Origin: Clostridia bacterium
Lineage (GTDB): Bacteria; Bacillota; Clostridia; Oscillospirales; Acutalibacteraceae
Assembly (NCBI GenBank): GCA_017433225.1
Contig: JAFRHS010000030.1
Span: 1-47,975 of the forward strand
DNA: 47,975 nucleotides
Direction: 5' to 3'
The notes under the pieces were generated by a model. That model ran no database searches, was not told the origin of the DNA, and saw only the letters and a list, made by a program, of their open reading frames with translations. Position 1 is the first letter of the stretch; each line of letters starts with the position of its first letter. Shown here piece by piece: positions 16,700 to 25,040 of this stretch. Both the position numbers and the translations under genes were made by a program.

Positions 16700-17374
16700 T
16701 TATTCAAACAGGATGCCGTCGGCGATGTACATCGCCTCACGCATCATACGGATCCGGACCGGTTCCTCCCCGGTCTCACTTAAGAACTTGTCGAGGAACA
16801 GGCGCGGGTTCACGCCGAACTGCGACGAGGACGGCAGAGTCACTTCCATGACCGTGCGCTCCCCTTCGGTCCCGATGGACAGGTCCTTGATGTATTCTTT
16901 CAGGTCGATCTGTTTCATGACCTTGCGTTTTCCCCGTTTGCCGGACTTCTCCACGATCAGATGCTCCTGTTCCGACACCTGTCGGAACGCCTCTGCCAGG
17001 GCCTCCGGGTCGCCGCTCGACGGCTCGACTTCCACGCGGTACCGCGACTCTTCGATCTGATTCATCTTGTAGACCGGCGGCGCGGCGCTGAGGATGCGGA
17101 TGTCCGGCGGCATGACGGCGCCGAGGCGGGCCGCCACCTCTTCGTCCGTCATCGACTCGTCTTCGAGCCGGATGTCGAGGGCCTCCGCGCAGCTCTCCGC
17201 CCCGAGGGTCAGAGGGCTCGTGAAGTTCATGTACGGCCGGGGGTTGAACCCCTCCGTGAACCAGAGCGGGATCTTCGCGCGGAAGATGGCTCTGGCAAAA
17301 CAGCGTGTCAGGTCGAGGTGGGAAATGTATTTGGCTTTCCCGGTCTTGGAAAAGCGGATGCGTACGTCTCTCAT
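16700..17374 (-). CDS. DUF2344 / TIGR03936-type radical-SAM partner protein
   Basis: A 224-residue protein of the DUF2344 family, always found with or fused to a radical-SAM protein like its upstream neighbour. The start VRIRFSKTGKAKYISHLDL and the phrase WFTEGFNPRPYM are typical of the family. Its ATG overlaps the stop of the radical-SAM gene by four bases (17371-17374), so the two are coupled and presumably act together. The biochemical role of the pair is not established to my knowledge. Links to RNA modification or ribosome function are suggested only by its common neighbours. Confidence 0.88.
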   Translation of the reverse strand: MRDVRIRFSKTGKAKYISHLDLTRCFARAIFRAKIPLWFTEGFNPRPYMNFTSPLTLGAESCAEALDIRLEDESMTDEEVAARLGAVMPPDIRILSAAPPVYKMNQIEESRYRVEVEPSSGDPEALAEAFRQVSEQEHLIVEKSGKRGKRKVMKQIDLKEYIKDLSIGTEGERTVMEVTLPSSSQFGVNPRLFLDKFLSETGEEPVRIRMMREAMYIADGILFE

Positions 17375-19239
17375 ACCGCGTCCCTCCCCCGGTCGATCTT
17401 CAGAAGGGCGTCACATTTGCCGCCGTTCAGCCGCTGAGCACCGCAGTTCGAGCACTGCTCCCGGCAGTTCGGCGTGACCGCCGCCTCTTTCGCCTTCTCG
17501 TTTTCCCGCATGAGGAATTCTTTCGACGGACCGTTGTCGAGGTGGTCCCAGGGGAGCACTTCGTCGTAGCTGCGCCGGCGGTTCGAATAGAACGCCGGGT
17601 CCAGCCCGCACTCCTCGAACGCCGCCATCCACTTTTCGATGTCGAAGCAGTTGTCCCAGGAGTCGAAGTGACAGCCCTTTTCAAAAGCATTCAGAATGAC
17701 CCTGCCGAGCCGCCGGTCTCCCCGGGCGAATGCCGCTTCGAGGAAGATGGTGTCGGACTTGTGGCTCGAGATGTGGAGCCGGGTCTTCGTCGCGAGTTCG
17801 TGGAGCCGTTCCTGCTTCTCCTCGATGGACGCTTTCGTGTCCTGAGGCTCCCACTGGAAGGGCGTGAAGGGCTTCGGCACAAAGGGCGATGCACTGATGT
17901 TCACCGTGAGGTGACGCCCCTTGACCCGGTCCGGGTTCTGATAAAAGGCGTCGACGATCTGTTTGCCGAGGTCTATGATGGCCTCGACGTCTTCCATCGT
18001 CTCATAAGGAAGACCCAGCATGAAGTACAGTTTGACCGTCGCGTAGTTGTTCGCGAAGGCGATGCGCACGGACTTCATGATGTCCTCTTCCGTGATGTTC
18101 TTGTTGATGACGTCCCGCATCCGCTGGGAACCGGCCTCCGGCGCGAAGGTCAGGCCGCTGCGGCGGATGAGGTTCAGTTTTTCGACGAGTTCGTCCGAGA
18201 ACGTGTCGATCCGGAGCGACGGCAGAGAGATGTTGATCTTCTGCTCCGCGGTCCAGTCCGCCATGTCGGAGAGCAGCGGCTGGATGCCGGAGTAGTCCGA
18301 GGTGGACAGCGAGATGACAGAGATCTCGTCGTACCCCGTCGACTCGCAGAGGCTCTTCGCCTGGGTATTGATGGTGTCCACGCTCTTCTCCCGGATGGGG
18401 CGATATAAGAACCCTGCCTGACAGAACCGGCAGCCGCGGATGCAGCCCCGGTAGATCTCCTCGACGGCCCGGTCATGGACGATGTCGATGTAGGGCACGA
18501 GGAACTTGTCGGGGTAATAGGCGGAGTCAAGGTCTGCGACGACGCGTTTGCGGACCACGGCCGGTGCATCGCCCACGGGAGAGACCGCCTTGACGGTGCC
18601 GTCTTCGTGGTACGTGACGTCGTAGAGGGACGGGACGTAGATGCCGCCGATGTGGGAGGCCGCTTTCAGGAACTCGTCCTTGGACGCGCCCTGCTCCTTG
18701 TATTCTTTGTAGAGGTCGAGGAGGTCCATCATGACCTCTTCCCCGTCACCGAGCATGAAGAGGTCGAAAAAGTCGGCGATGGGCTCCGGGTTGCAGGCGC
18801 AGGGACCGCCGCCCACGACGAGGTTTTTGAGGTCGTGCCGGTCTTTGGCGAGCAGAGGCACATCGCCCAGTTCCAGCATGTAAAGACAGGTCGTGAAGGA
18901 CATCTCGTACTGGAGGGTAAACCCGATGAGGTCGAACTCCGAGAGCGGCGTCCCCGTCTCGAGCGAGAACAGGGGCAGGCCGACGTTCCGCATCTGCTCC
19001 TCCATATCGAGCCAGGGTGCAAAGACCCGCTCGCAGTAGGCGTCCTCCCGCTCGTTGATGAGGTAGTAGAGGATCTTGATGCCGAGGTGGGACATGCCGA
19101 TCTCATAGGTGTCGGGGAAACAGAACGCGAACCGCATGTCGACCGTCGACGGGTCTTTTTCGACGCTGTTCAGTTCCCCGCCGATGTAACGGCCGGGCTT
19201 CTGCACGAGCGGCAGGATCTTCTCGAGTCTGGCATCCAC
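17371..19239 (-). CDS. B12-binding-domain/radical-SAM protein (TIGR03960 type)
   Basis: A 622-residue radical-SAM protein. The N-terminal part (about 35-180) resembles a cobalamin-binding fold. The radical-SAM iron-sulfur motif is at C266-x3-C270-x2-C273 (RGCIRGCRFCQAG), and the C-terminal part ends with a Cys cluster (CREQCSNCGAQRLNGGKC). I choose the GTG at 19239 because AAGGGGGA lies just upstream and the next residues DARLEKILPLVQKPGRYIG match the family's usual N terminus. The longer frame to 19356 runs through the structured leader. Its promoter (19389-19417) and leader element A suggest regulated expression. Substrate unknown. Confidence 0.88.
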   Translation of the reverse strand: MDARLEKILPLVQKPGRYIGGELNSVEKDPSTVDMRFAFCFPDTYEIGMSHLGIKILYYLINEREDAYCERVFAPWLDMEEQMRNVGLPLFSLETGTPLSEFDLIGFTLQYEMSFTTCLYMLELGDVPLLAKDRHDLKNLVVGGGPCACNPEPIADFFDLFMLGDGEEVMMDLLDLYKEYKEQGASKDEFLKAASHIGGIYVPSLYDVTYHEDGTVKAVSPVGDAPAVVRKRVVADLDSAYYPDKFLVPYIDIVHDRAVEEIYRGCIRGCRFCQAGFLYRPIREKSVDTINTQAKSLCESTGYDEISVISLSTSDYSGIQPLLSDMADWTAEQKINISLPSLRIDTFSDELVEKLNLIRRSGLTFAPEAGSQRMRDVINKNITEEDIMKSVRIAFANNYATVKLYFMLGLPYETMEDVEAIIDLGKQIVDAFYQNPDRVKGRHLTVNISASPFVPKPFTPFQWEPQDTKASIEEKQERLHELATKTRLHISSHKSDTIFLEAAFARGDRRLGRVILNAFEKGCHFDSWDNCFDIEKWMAAFEECGLDPAFYSNRRRSYDEVLPWDHLDNGPSKEFLMRENEKAKEAAVTPNCREQCSNCGAQRLNGGKCDALLKIDRGRDAV

Positions 19240-19267
19240 CGTTCTGTCCCCCTTTCTGTATAGTTTT

Positions 19268-19369
19268 GGGAGAAAAAAGCCTGTCACGGCGCTTGGGGTC
19301 CCAATTGCCCGGCTTTCCAGGCAATTGCGGGGTTCGGTTGGCAAGTGACGGGGCAACGCTTTTTCTCCC
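19268..19369 (-). other. structured leader RNA, element A (repeated intergenic motif)
   Basis: A 102-base imperfect hairpin in the leader of the radical-SAM gene. The outer stem GGGAGAAAAAGC pairs with GCTTTTTTCTCCC, an inner GTCAC pairs with GTGAC, and CAATTGCC/GGCAATTG forms the apical hairpin. On the minus strand the internal loop reads TTGCCAACCGAACCCC on one side and GGACCCCAAGCGCC on the other. It starts about 12 bases after the predicted transcription start. The right half ends in GTGACAGGC followed by six T, which could act as a conditional terminator. The core matches elements B and C. I cannot match it to a known riboswitch class. Confidence 0.6.
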
Positions 19370-19386
19370 CTGCAATAGAGTCAGTC

Positions 19387-19425
19387 TAATAATAATGCCT
19401 GCCCTGACATAAGTCAAAGCAGGCA
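19387..19425 (-). terminator. terminator of pnp
   Basis: Stem TGCCTGC/GCAGGCA (19396-19402 with 19419-19425), loop of 16 bases, followed on the minus strand by TTATTATTA. It is located 21 bases after the pnp stop. The stem is short, so efficiency may be incomplete. Confidence 0.65.
19389..19417 (-). promoter_or_regulatory. promoter of the radical-SAM operon inside the pnp terminator
   Basis: Minus-strand -35 TTGACT (19412-19417), 17-base spacer and -10 TATTAT (19389-19394). The -35 lies in the loop of the pnp terminator and the -10 in its T-run. Predicted start is about 19382, just before element A. Confidence 0.6.
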
Positions 19426-19446
19426 CTTTTCTGTCAGTGTTACCGC

Positions 19447-21651
19447 TTAGTTTCTGCGGCCGCCGCGGCGGTAGTTGCCACGGTCGTTGTTTCTGCGGCG
19501 GGGTCTCTCTTCCTCTTCGATGTCGTTCTCCGGAACGGCACCTTCGACCTCGATGAGAGCGTCTCTTCTGGAGAGGTTGATCCGGCCCTGGTCGTCGATC
19601 TCGATGACCTTGACGATGACTTCATCGCCGACAGCAACGACATCTTCGACGCGCTCGGTGCGTTTGACATCGAGGCGGGAGATGTGGACGAGGCCTTCCT
19701 TGCCGGGAGCGATCTCAACGAACGCACCGAAGCTCATGAGGCGGGTGACGACACCCTTGTAGATGGCGCCGATCTCCGGATCGTTGGCGATGGTCTCGAC
19801 CATGAACAGCGCTCTCTGAGCGTTGTCGATATCCTGGCAGGAGACGAATACGTTACCGTCATCGTCGATGTCGATCTTGCATTCGCACTCGGCCTGGATC
19901 TTCTGGATGACTTTGCCCTGTTTGCCGATGACGTCACCGATCTTTTCGGGATCGATCTTGGTGGTGAGCATCTTCGGAGCATACTTGGACAGCTCGGCGC
20001 GCGGCTCGGCGATGACCGGAGCCATGATGTCGTCGAGGATGTATTCTCTCGCGGTCTTCGTCTTGGTGAAGGCTTCGCGGATGATCTCGGGGGTCAGGCC
20101 GTGGACCTTGAGGTCCATCTGGATGGCGGTGATACCCTTCTTGGTACCGGCAACTTTGAAGTCCATGTCGCCGTAGAAGTCCTCAAGACCCTGGATGTCG
20201 ACCATGGTCATGAAGTCGCCGTAGACGCCTTCGTCGCCCGTGATGAGGCCGCAGGAGATACCGGCGACCGGAGCTTTGATCGGGACACCGGCTGCCATCA
20301 GGGACAGGGTGGAACCGCAGATGGACGCCTGGGAAGTCGAGCCGTTGGAGGACAGGACTTCGGAGACGACACGCATGGCGTACGGGAACTCCTCGATGCT
20401 CGGGAGGACCGGGACAAGGGCCTTTTCGGCAAGGGCGCCGTGGCCGATCTCACGACGGCCGGGGCCGCGGGAGGGTCTGGTCTCACCGACCGAGTAGGAC
20501 GGGAAGTTGTACTGGTGCATGTAACGCTTCTCGGTGTCTTCGTCGATGCCGTCGAGTTTCTGAGCATCGGACAGAGGAGCGAGGGTGGCGATGGACAGGA
20601 CCTGAGTCTGGCCTCTCGTGAACATACCGGAACCGTGGACTCTCGGAAGGAGGTCGATCTCGGCGTTCAGAGGACGGATCTCATCGATGCCGCGGCCGTC
20701 GACGCGCTTGTGCTCGTCTTTCAGCCAGCTGCGGACAACGTGCTTCTGGATGAGATAAAGGATCTCGTCCAGCTTGCCTTCATTGCCTTCGAACTGCTCA
20801 TCGTATTTCTCGTGGATGGCATCGGAGATGGGACGGATGCGCTCATCGCGGATGCGCTTGTCGTCGGTGTCGAGCGCCTTCTTGACGTCTTCGACGACCC
20901 AGTTCTCGATCTCTTCCATGATGGCGGGATCGGGGTTGGAAGACTCGTAGGTGAACTTCTCTTTGCCGATTTCGGCAACGATGCCGTTGATGAATTTGAC
21001 GACTTCCTTGTTGGCTTCATGCGCGGCCATGATGGCGTCGAACATGACGTCTTCCGTGATCTCGTTACCGCCGGCCTCGATCATGGCGACCAGGTCTTCC
21101 GTGGAAGAAACGGTCAGCTTGAGGTCGGAAGCGGTTCTCTGCTCGAGGGTCGGGTTGATGACGATCTCGCCGTCGACGAGGCCGACCTGAACGGAGGAGA
21201 TGGGGCCGTCCCACGGGATGTCGGAGATAGCAATGGCGGTGGAGACGCCGATGGCGGCCGCTACCTCGGGGGAGCAGTCCGGGTCGACGCTCATGACCGT
21301 CGCGATGACGGTGCAGTCGTTGCGCAGGTCCTTCGGGAACAGCGGACGGATGGGACGGTCGATGCAGCGGGACGCAAGGATCGCCTTTTCAGACGGTCTG
21401 CTCTCTCTTCTCTGGAAGGAGCCGGGGATACGGCCGACGGAGTACATTTTCTCCTCGAAGTCGACGGAGAGCGGGAAGAAGTCGATGCCTTCCCGGGGTT
21501 TGTCGGATGCGGTCACGGTGCAGAGCACGACCGTTTCGCCGTAGCTGGCCAGAACAGCCGCGTTGGCGAGCTGAGCCATTTTGCCGGTTTCCAGTTTCAG
21601 CGGACGGCCGGCCAGAGTGGTCTCATACACTTTGTAGTTTTCAAAAAACAT
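19447..21651 (-). CDS. pnp: polyribonucleotide nucleotidyltransferase (PNPase)
   Basis: A 734-residue phosphorolytic 3'-5' exoribonuclease of the degradosome type. It shows two RNase PH domains (about 10-230 and 310-545, the second with GRGPGRREIGHGALAE), a KH domain (PEKIGDVIGKQGKVI) and an S1 domain (YKGVVTRLMSFGAFVEI). It ends with an Arg/Gly-rich tail (RRRNNDRGNYRRGGRRN), likely an extra RNA-binding segment. Length is normal. It follows rpsO by about 195 bases; that gap holds a long hairpin and a structured leader. The gene order rpsO-pnp is conserved across bacteria. Confidence 0.97.
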   Translation of the reverse strand: MFFENYKVYETTLAGRPLKLETGKMAQLANAAVLASYGETVVLCTVTASDKPREGIDFFPLSVDFEEKMYSVGRIPGSFQRRESRPSEKAILASRCIDRPIRPLFPKDLRNDCTVIATVMSVDPDCSPEVAAAIGVSTAIAISDIPWDGPISSVQVGLVDGEIVINPTLEQRTASDLKLTVSSTEDLVAMIEAGGNEITEDVMFDAIMAAHEANKEVVKFINGIVAEIGKEKFTYESSNPDPAIMEEIENWVVEDVKKALDTDDKRIRDERIRPISDAIHEKYDEQFEGNEGKLDEILYLIQKHVVRSWLKDEHKRVDGRGIDEIRPLNAEIDLLPRVHGSGMFTRGQTQVLSIATLAPLSDAQKLDGIDEDTEKRYMHQYNFPSYSVGETRPSRGPGRREIGHGALAEKALVPVLPSIEEFPYAMRVVSEVLSSNGSTSQASICGSTLSLMAAGVPIKAPVAGISCGLITGDEGVYGDFMTMVDIQGLEDFYGDMDFKVAGTKKGITAIQMDLKVHGLTPEIIREAFTKTKTAREYILDDIMAPVIAEPRAELSKYAPKMLTTKIDPEKIGDVIGKQGKVIQKIQAECECKIDIDDDGNVFVSCQDIDNAQRALFMVETIANDPEIGAIYKGVVTRLMSFGAFVEIAPGKEGLVHISRLDVKRTERVEDVVAVGDEVIVKVIEIDDQGRINLSRRDALIEVEGAVPENDIEEEERPRRRNNDRGNYRRGGRRN

Positions 21652-21684
21652 GTCTAATCCTCTCTTTCATTTTGAGTTTGATGA

Positions 21685-21793
21685 GGGAGGATCCTGCTTG
21701 TCCAAAGGTTTAGCAATAAATGAAATATCCGAAAGGATTTCGGGTACTTGATTCACTGCTAACCCTTATACGGCGGACTCTGCGAGACCTCCC
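21685..21793 (-). promoter_or_regulatory. structured pnp leader
   Basis: On the minus strand GGGAGG (21788-21793) can pair with CCTCCC (21685-21690). Inside, GGTTAGCA (21757-21764) pairs with TGCTAAACC (21707-21715) with one bulge, and GAAATCC (21735-21741) pairs with GGATATTTC (21722-21730) with bulges. The nested stems directly precede the pnp start by 34 bases. By analogy with E. coli pnp, whose leader is an autoregulatory RNase III target, this could control pnp; that is inference. Confidence 0.5.
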
Positions 21794-21805
21794 GATAACG
21801 TCAAG

Positions 21806-21837
21806 CAGGCAGGCAGCAAGGAAATGCTACCTGCCTG
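21806..21837 (-). terminator. strong hairpin after rpsO
   Basis: A 13-bp stem CAGGCAGGTAGCA/TGCTGCCTGCCTG with one G-U pair on the minus strand and a 6-base loop, 10 bases after the rpsO stop. No T-run follows, so it is more likely a processing or 3'-end-stabilising hairpin than a full terminator. It would allow read-through to pnp. Confidence 0.6.
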
Positions 21838-21846
21838 ATGAAGAAC

Positions 21847-22110
21847 TTACTTACGGAGACCGAGCTTCTTGACGAGAGCTCTGTATCTCTCGATGTCGAC
21901 CTTTGCAAGGTACTTCAGAAGGTTTCTTCTGTGACCGACCATCTTCAGAAGACCTCTTCTGGAATGATGGTCATGCGGATGCTCTTTCAGATGAGCATTC
22001 AGGTCGTTGATTCTCTTGGTGAGCACTGCGATCTGGACCTCGGGAGAACCGGTGTCGCCTTCGTGAGTCGCGTACTCTTTCATGATTTCCTGTTTTTCCT
22101 GCTGAGTCAT
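21847..22110 (-). CDS. rpsO: 30S ribosomal protein S15
   Basis: An 87-residue primary 16S rRNA-binding protein. It contains the canonical blocks [36 protein letters not shown] and [12 protein letters not shown], and normal length. The start has GAGGTG upstream. A promoter lies at 22214-22242, giving a leader of about 100 bases that contains the hairpin ACTTAC/GTAAGT. S15 autoregulates through its leader in several bacteria, so this region is a reasonable place to look. It follows ribF in the nusA-infB superoperon. Confidence 0.97.
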   Translation of the reverse strand: MTQQEKQEIMKEYATHEGDTGSPEVQIAVLTKRINDLNAHLKEHPHDHHSRRGLLKMVGHRRNLLKYLAKVDIERYRALVKKLGLRK

Positions 22111-22213
22111 GTTGTTTCACCTCATTAAAATATAGTGCAGACTTCCCAGGGAGCGGCCGGTGATGACTTACAGATGGTAAGTTTACTCCGTTCTCCGAGA
22201 AATGAGCGTGTGT

Positions 22214-22242
22214 AGTATATCACAGGTTATTTCAATTGTAAA
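22214..22242 (-). promoter_or_regulatory. promoter of rpsO-pnp
   Basis: Minus-strand -35 TTTACA (22237-22242), 17-base spacer and -10 TATACT (22214-22219) with TGA immediately upstream (extended -10). It gives rpsO-pnp independent expression within the superoperon. Confidence 0.75.
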
Positions 22243-22253
22243 GAAAAAACTAT

Positions 22254-23165
22254 TTAGCCGAGAACATCGAGTTCTCCGATCTTCCGAACGGTCGCGATAT
22301 CGTTGCGGATCTGCGCTTCGAGCGCTTCGAACGACTCGAATTTCTTCTCCGGTCGAAGGAATTTGAGAAGGCAGACATCGACATATTTCCCGTAGAGATC
22401 GCCTTCGTAATCGAGGAGGTACGTCTCGCTCGACAGGATGTCGTTGTCCCGGACCGTCGGACGGACACCGATGTTGGTGGCGCCGAAATAGGTCCTGCCG
22501 TCGACGACACACCGGGAGGCATAGACACCGTGGCGCGGGACGACCAGTTCTTCCGGATAGGGCTGATTGATGGTCGGGATGCCCCAGGTGCGGCCGCGCT
22601 TGTCACCGTCGACCACCTGCTGGCGGTACTTGAAAGGACGGCCGAGCATCCGGTTTGCCAGCTCGACGTTGCCGCCTGCCAATGCGTTGCGGATCCGGGT
22701 CGAACTGACGGGAGTGCCGTCGAGGACCGTGGCCTCCGCCTCCTCGAAGACGACGCCATGTTCCGCACACATGCGGTCGAGCATTTCCGGGGTCCCCTTT
22801 CCCTTGTCGCCAAAGGTGTAGTTGAACCCGCAGCAGACGCCTGCCACGTGGAGGGTCTTCACAAGGATCTCTTCAAAGAACTCCTCGGGGCTCATATGCA
22901 TGATGGACGCGAAGTCCAGCTTGACGACTTCGATGCCGGTGCTGCGGAACGCCTCGTCCTTCACATCGCCCGCGAACAGTGCCGGAGGTTCTTTGCCGGC
23001 GAGCACTTTCAGAGGGTGTTCGGAGAAGGTGCAGATGCAGGGCACCGCGTCGAGCATGGTCGCAAGGTTCTTTGCATTGTTGATGACCGCCATGTGTCCG
23101 ATATGGAGGCCGTCGAAACTGCCAAGGGCCACAACAGAGCCCTTTTGCATGAATTCGTTGTACAT
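22254..23165 (-). CDS. ribF: bifunctional riboflavin kinase/FAD synthetase
   Basis: A 303-residue enzyme making FMN and FAD from riboflavin. The N-terminal FMN adenylyltransferase domain has the nucleotide-binding motif GSFDGLHIGH. The C-terminal riboflavin kinase domain has the usual RFKYRQQVVDGDKRGRTWGIPTIN region. Length is typical. It starts 4 bases after truB. The truB-ribF-rpsO order is conserved, so flavin supply is tied to the translation operon mainly by position. Confidence 0.95.
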   Translation of the reverse strand: MYNEFMQKGSVVALGSFDGLHIGHMAVINNAKNLATMLDAVPCICTFSEHPLKVLAGKEPPALFAGDVKDEAFRSTGIEVVKLDFASIMHMSPEEFFEEILVKTLHVAGVCCGFNYTFGDKGKGTPEMLDRMCAEHGVVFEEAEATVLDGTPVSSTRIRNALAGGNVELANRMLGRPFKYRQQVVDGDKRGRTWGIPTINQPYPEELVVPRHGVYASRCVVDGRTYFGATNIGVRPTVRDNDILSSETYLLDYEGDLYGKYVDVCLLKFLRPEKKFESFEALEAQIRNDIATVRKIGELDVLG

Positions 23166-23169
23166 TGGT

Positions 23170-24090
23170 TCACCTGTTTACGAAAACTCTACGGACCGTC
23201 AGTGTGCCGGTCTCCCGGCAGACTTCCCCCAGCCCGAGGAATTCCTGATTTTGAGAAACGACCCGGAGGAGCGCGCCGTCATCCGGTGTCTCCGGGAAAT
23301 GGAGGCGGTCGAGGAAAAGCTCTCCGCCGTTCCGGAACCGGTTTCCCTGCGGAGCGGTCACGGTGACCGCGTCCAGGAAGCAGAGCGCCTCTTCAAGGGG
23401 CATGACCCGTTCGTCGAGGGTCCCGGCATCCCGCGCATCTTCGAGGTCTTCGAGCGTGACCGCGCGGTCCAGCGTGAACACGCCGACCTGCGTCCGCAGA
23501 AGAGCCGCCATGGAGGCGCCGCAGCCGAGCGTTGCCCCGATGTCGTCGATGAGGGTCCGGATATAAGTGCCGCCGGAACAGGTGACATCGAGAACATACT
23601 CGCCCGCCTTGGGGTCTGTGCCGTCCGTTCCGTCAGGCAGCAATTCCAGTTCAAAAATGGTGACCGGCCGTGCCTCCCGCTCCACTTCCACGCCCTGCCG
23701 GGCCAGATCGTAGAGCCGCACGCCGTCTTTTTTGAGGGCCGAATACATGGGCGGCACCTGCAGGATGTCCCCGCGAAAACGTCCGAGTGCCGAAAGGATC
23801 TCCTCCCGTCCCGCCGAAACGTCTCTCGTCTCCAGAACCGTGCCGGTGAGGTCGAGGGTGTCGGTGACGACGCCCAGTTTCATGACCGCGCGGTACTGTT
23901 TCGGGGTCGTCGGCAGGAACTCGAGGAACCGGGTGGCTCCGCCGAGCATGACGGGCAGGACGCCGGTCGCCTCCGGGTCGAGCGTGCCGCAGTGGCCCGC
24001 CTTCTTCTCCCCGGTGATGCCCCGGACCTTCCGCACGGCCTGGAACGACGTGACACCTTCCGGCTTGCGAAGACAGATGATGCCGGTCAT
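23170..24090 (-). CDS. truB: tRNA pseudouridine(55) synthase TruB
   Basis: A 306-residue enzyme that makes pseudouridine 55 in the T-loop of tRNA. The catalytic aspartate is D38 in AGHCGTLDPEATGVL. The C-terminal part includes a PUA-like region. The start at 24090 is the ATG that overlaps the nrnA stop by four bases (24087-24090). The much longer frame upstream overlaps nrnA and has shadow-like composition. Confidence 0.96.
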   Translation of the reverse strand: MTGIICLRKPEGVTSFQAVRKVRGITGEKKAGHCGTLDPEATGVLPVMLGGATRFLEFLPTTPKQYRAVMKLGVVTDTLDLTGTVLETRDVSAGREEILSALGRFRGDILQVPPMYSALKKDGVRLYDLARQGVEVEREARPVTIFELELLPDGTDGTDPKAGEYVLDVTCSGGTYIRTLIDDIGATLGCGASMAALLRTQVGVFTLDRAVTLEDLEDARDAGTLDERVMPLEEALCFLDAVTVTAPQGNRFRNGGELFLDRLHFPETPDDGALLRVVSQNQEFLGLGEVCRETGTLTVRRVFVNR

Positions 24091-25040
24091 AACGCGCACC
24101 CGAGCTGTTCGGCGATGTACGACAGCAGCGTCTGTAGAGACGCCTCTTCGTCGGGGCCGGCGTTGCAGCCAGCGGCGCGCATGTGTCCGCCGCCGCCGAG
24201 CAGGCCGCAGATGGCAGACGCGTCGAGCGGTTCGTGGGTGCGAAGAGAGATCTTCCAGGTGCCGTCTTCCTGCTCCTTCATGGTGATGCCGCAGAGCACG
24301 CCCTCGATCTGACGGGACATGGCGGTCACGAAGTCGAAGGTGTCGGTGTCGGCGTGGTGCCGTTCCAGCATCTCCTGAGAGATCTTGAGGACCGAGACTT
24401 TCCCGCCGCAGAACATCCGGAGGCCGGCAAACGCGTCGGACAGGACCTGGAACTGCGCGAGGGGTTTCGTCTCGAACATCTTCACGTTGATCCGCGCGTT
24501 GTCCGCTCCCAGTTCGATGAGGTCGGCCGCGGCACGGTAACACTCCGCATTGGCGTTGGAGTACCGGAAACATCCGGTGTCGGTGGAGAGCCCGGTGTAA
24601 AGGGCGTCTGCCATGGGAGCGTCGATTGCCGCCCCGAGTGCCCGGAAGATACGGTACAGAGACAGCGCGACCGCGCCGTCGTCCGGACACAGGTGGGTCT
24701 CCTTCGCATACAGCGTGTTGGAAATATGGTGGTCGATGCACAGGTCGACCCGGTCCGCGAGATCCTCATAGGGACCCAGCAGCTTCGGGTCCGCCACATC
24801 GACGGAAATGATGCACTTCGGTTCAAACGTCTCCTGCGGGAGCCCTTCGAACAGGTAGTCGAACTTGGACGGGATGGGGTCGGCGTTCACGACGGTCGCC
24901 CGCTTCCCGAGGGACAGCAGGTAACGGCAGAGCGCCGCACCGGTGCCGAGGCAGTCCCCGTCCGGGTTCTTGTGGGTGAGAATGAGCACGTCCTCGCTGT
25001 TTGCGAGGATCTCCCCGACCCGGCGGATGTCAGCCTGCAT
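24087..25040 (-). CDS. nrnA: DHH-family oligoribonuclease/pAp phosphatase NrnA
   Basis: A 317-residue DHH/DHHA1 phosphoesterase that degrades very short RNAs and dephosphorylates 3'-phosphoadenosine 5'-phosphate. Motifs are HKNPDGDCLG, the DHH box CIDHHISN, and the C-terminal DHHA1 glycine motif GGGGHMRAAGC. Its ATG overlaps the last base of the rbfA stop codon (TGATG), and its end overlaps truB, so it is tightly coupled on both sides. Confidence 0.94.
   Translation of the reverse strand: MQADIRRVGEILANSEDVLILTHKNPDGDCLGTGAALCRYLLSLGKRATVVNADPIPSKFDYLFEGLPQETFEPKCIISVDVADPKLLGPYEDLADRVDLCIDHHISNTLYAKETHLCPDDGAVALSLYRIFRALGAAIDAPMADALYTGLSTDTGCFRYSNANAECYRAAADLIELGADNARINVKMFETKPLAQFQVLSDAFAGLRMFCGGKVSVLKISQEMLERHHADTDTFDFVTAMSRQIEGVLCGITMKEQEDGTWKISLRTHEPLDASAICGLLGGGGHMRAAGCNAGPDEEASLQTLLSYIAEQLGCAL

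Noticed and set aside
19240-19356. N-terminal extension of the radical-SAM protein
   Set aside because: It would translate the structured leader. The GTG at 19239 has a good ribosome binding site and matches the family start.
19268-19369. Element A as a known riboswitch (TPP, cobalamin, SAM, THF, ZTP, c-di-GMP considered)
   Set aside because: None of the conserved core sequences of these classes that I know can be found in it.
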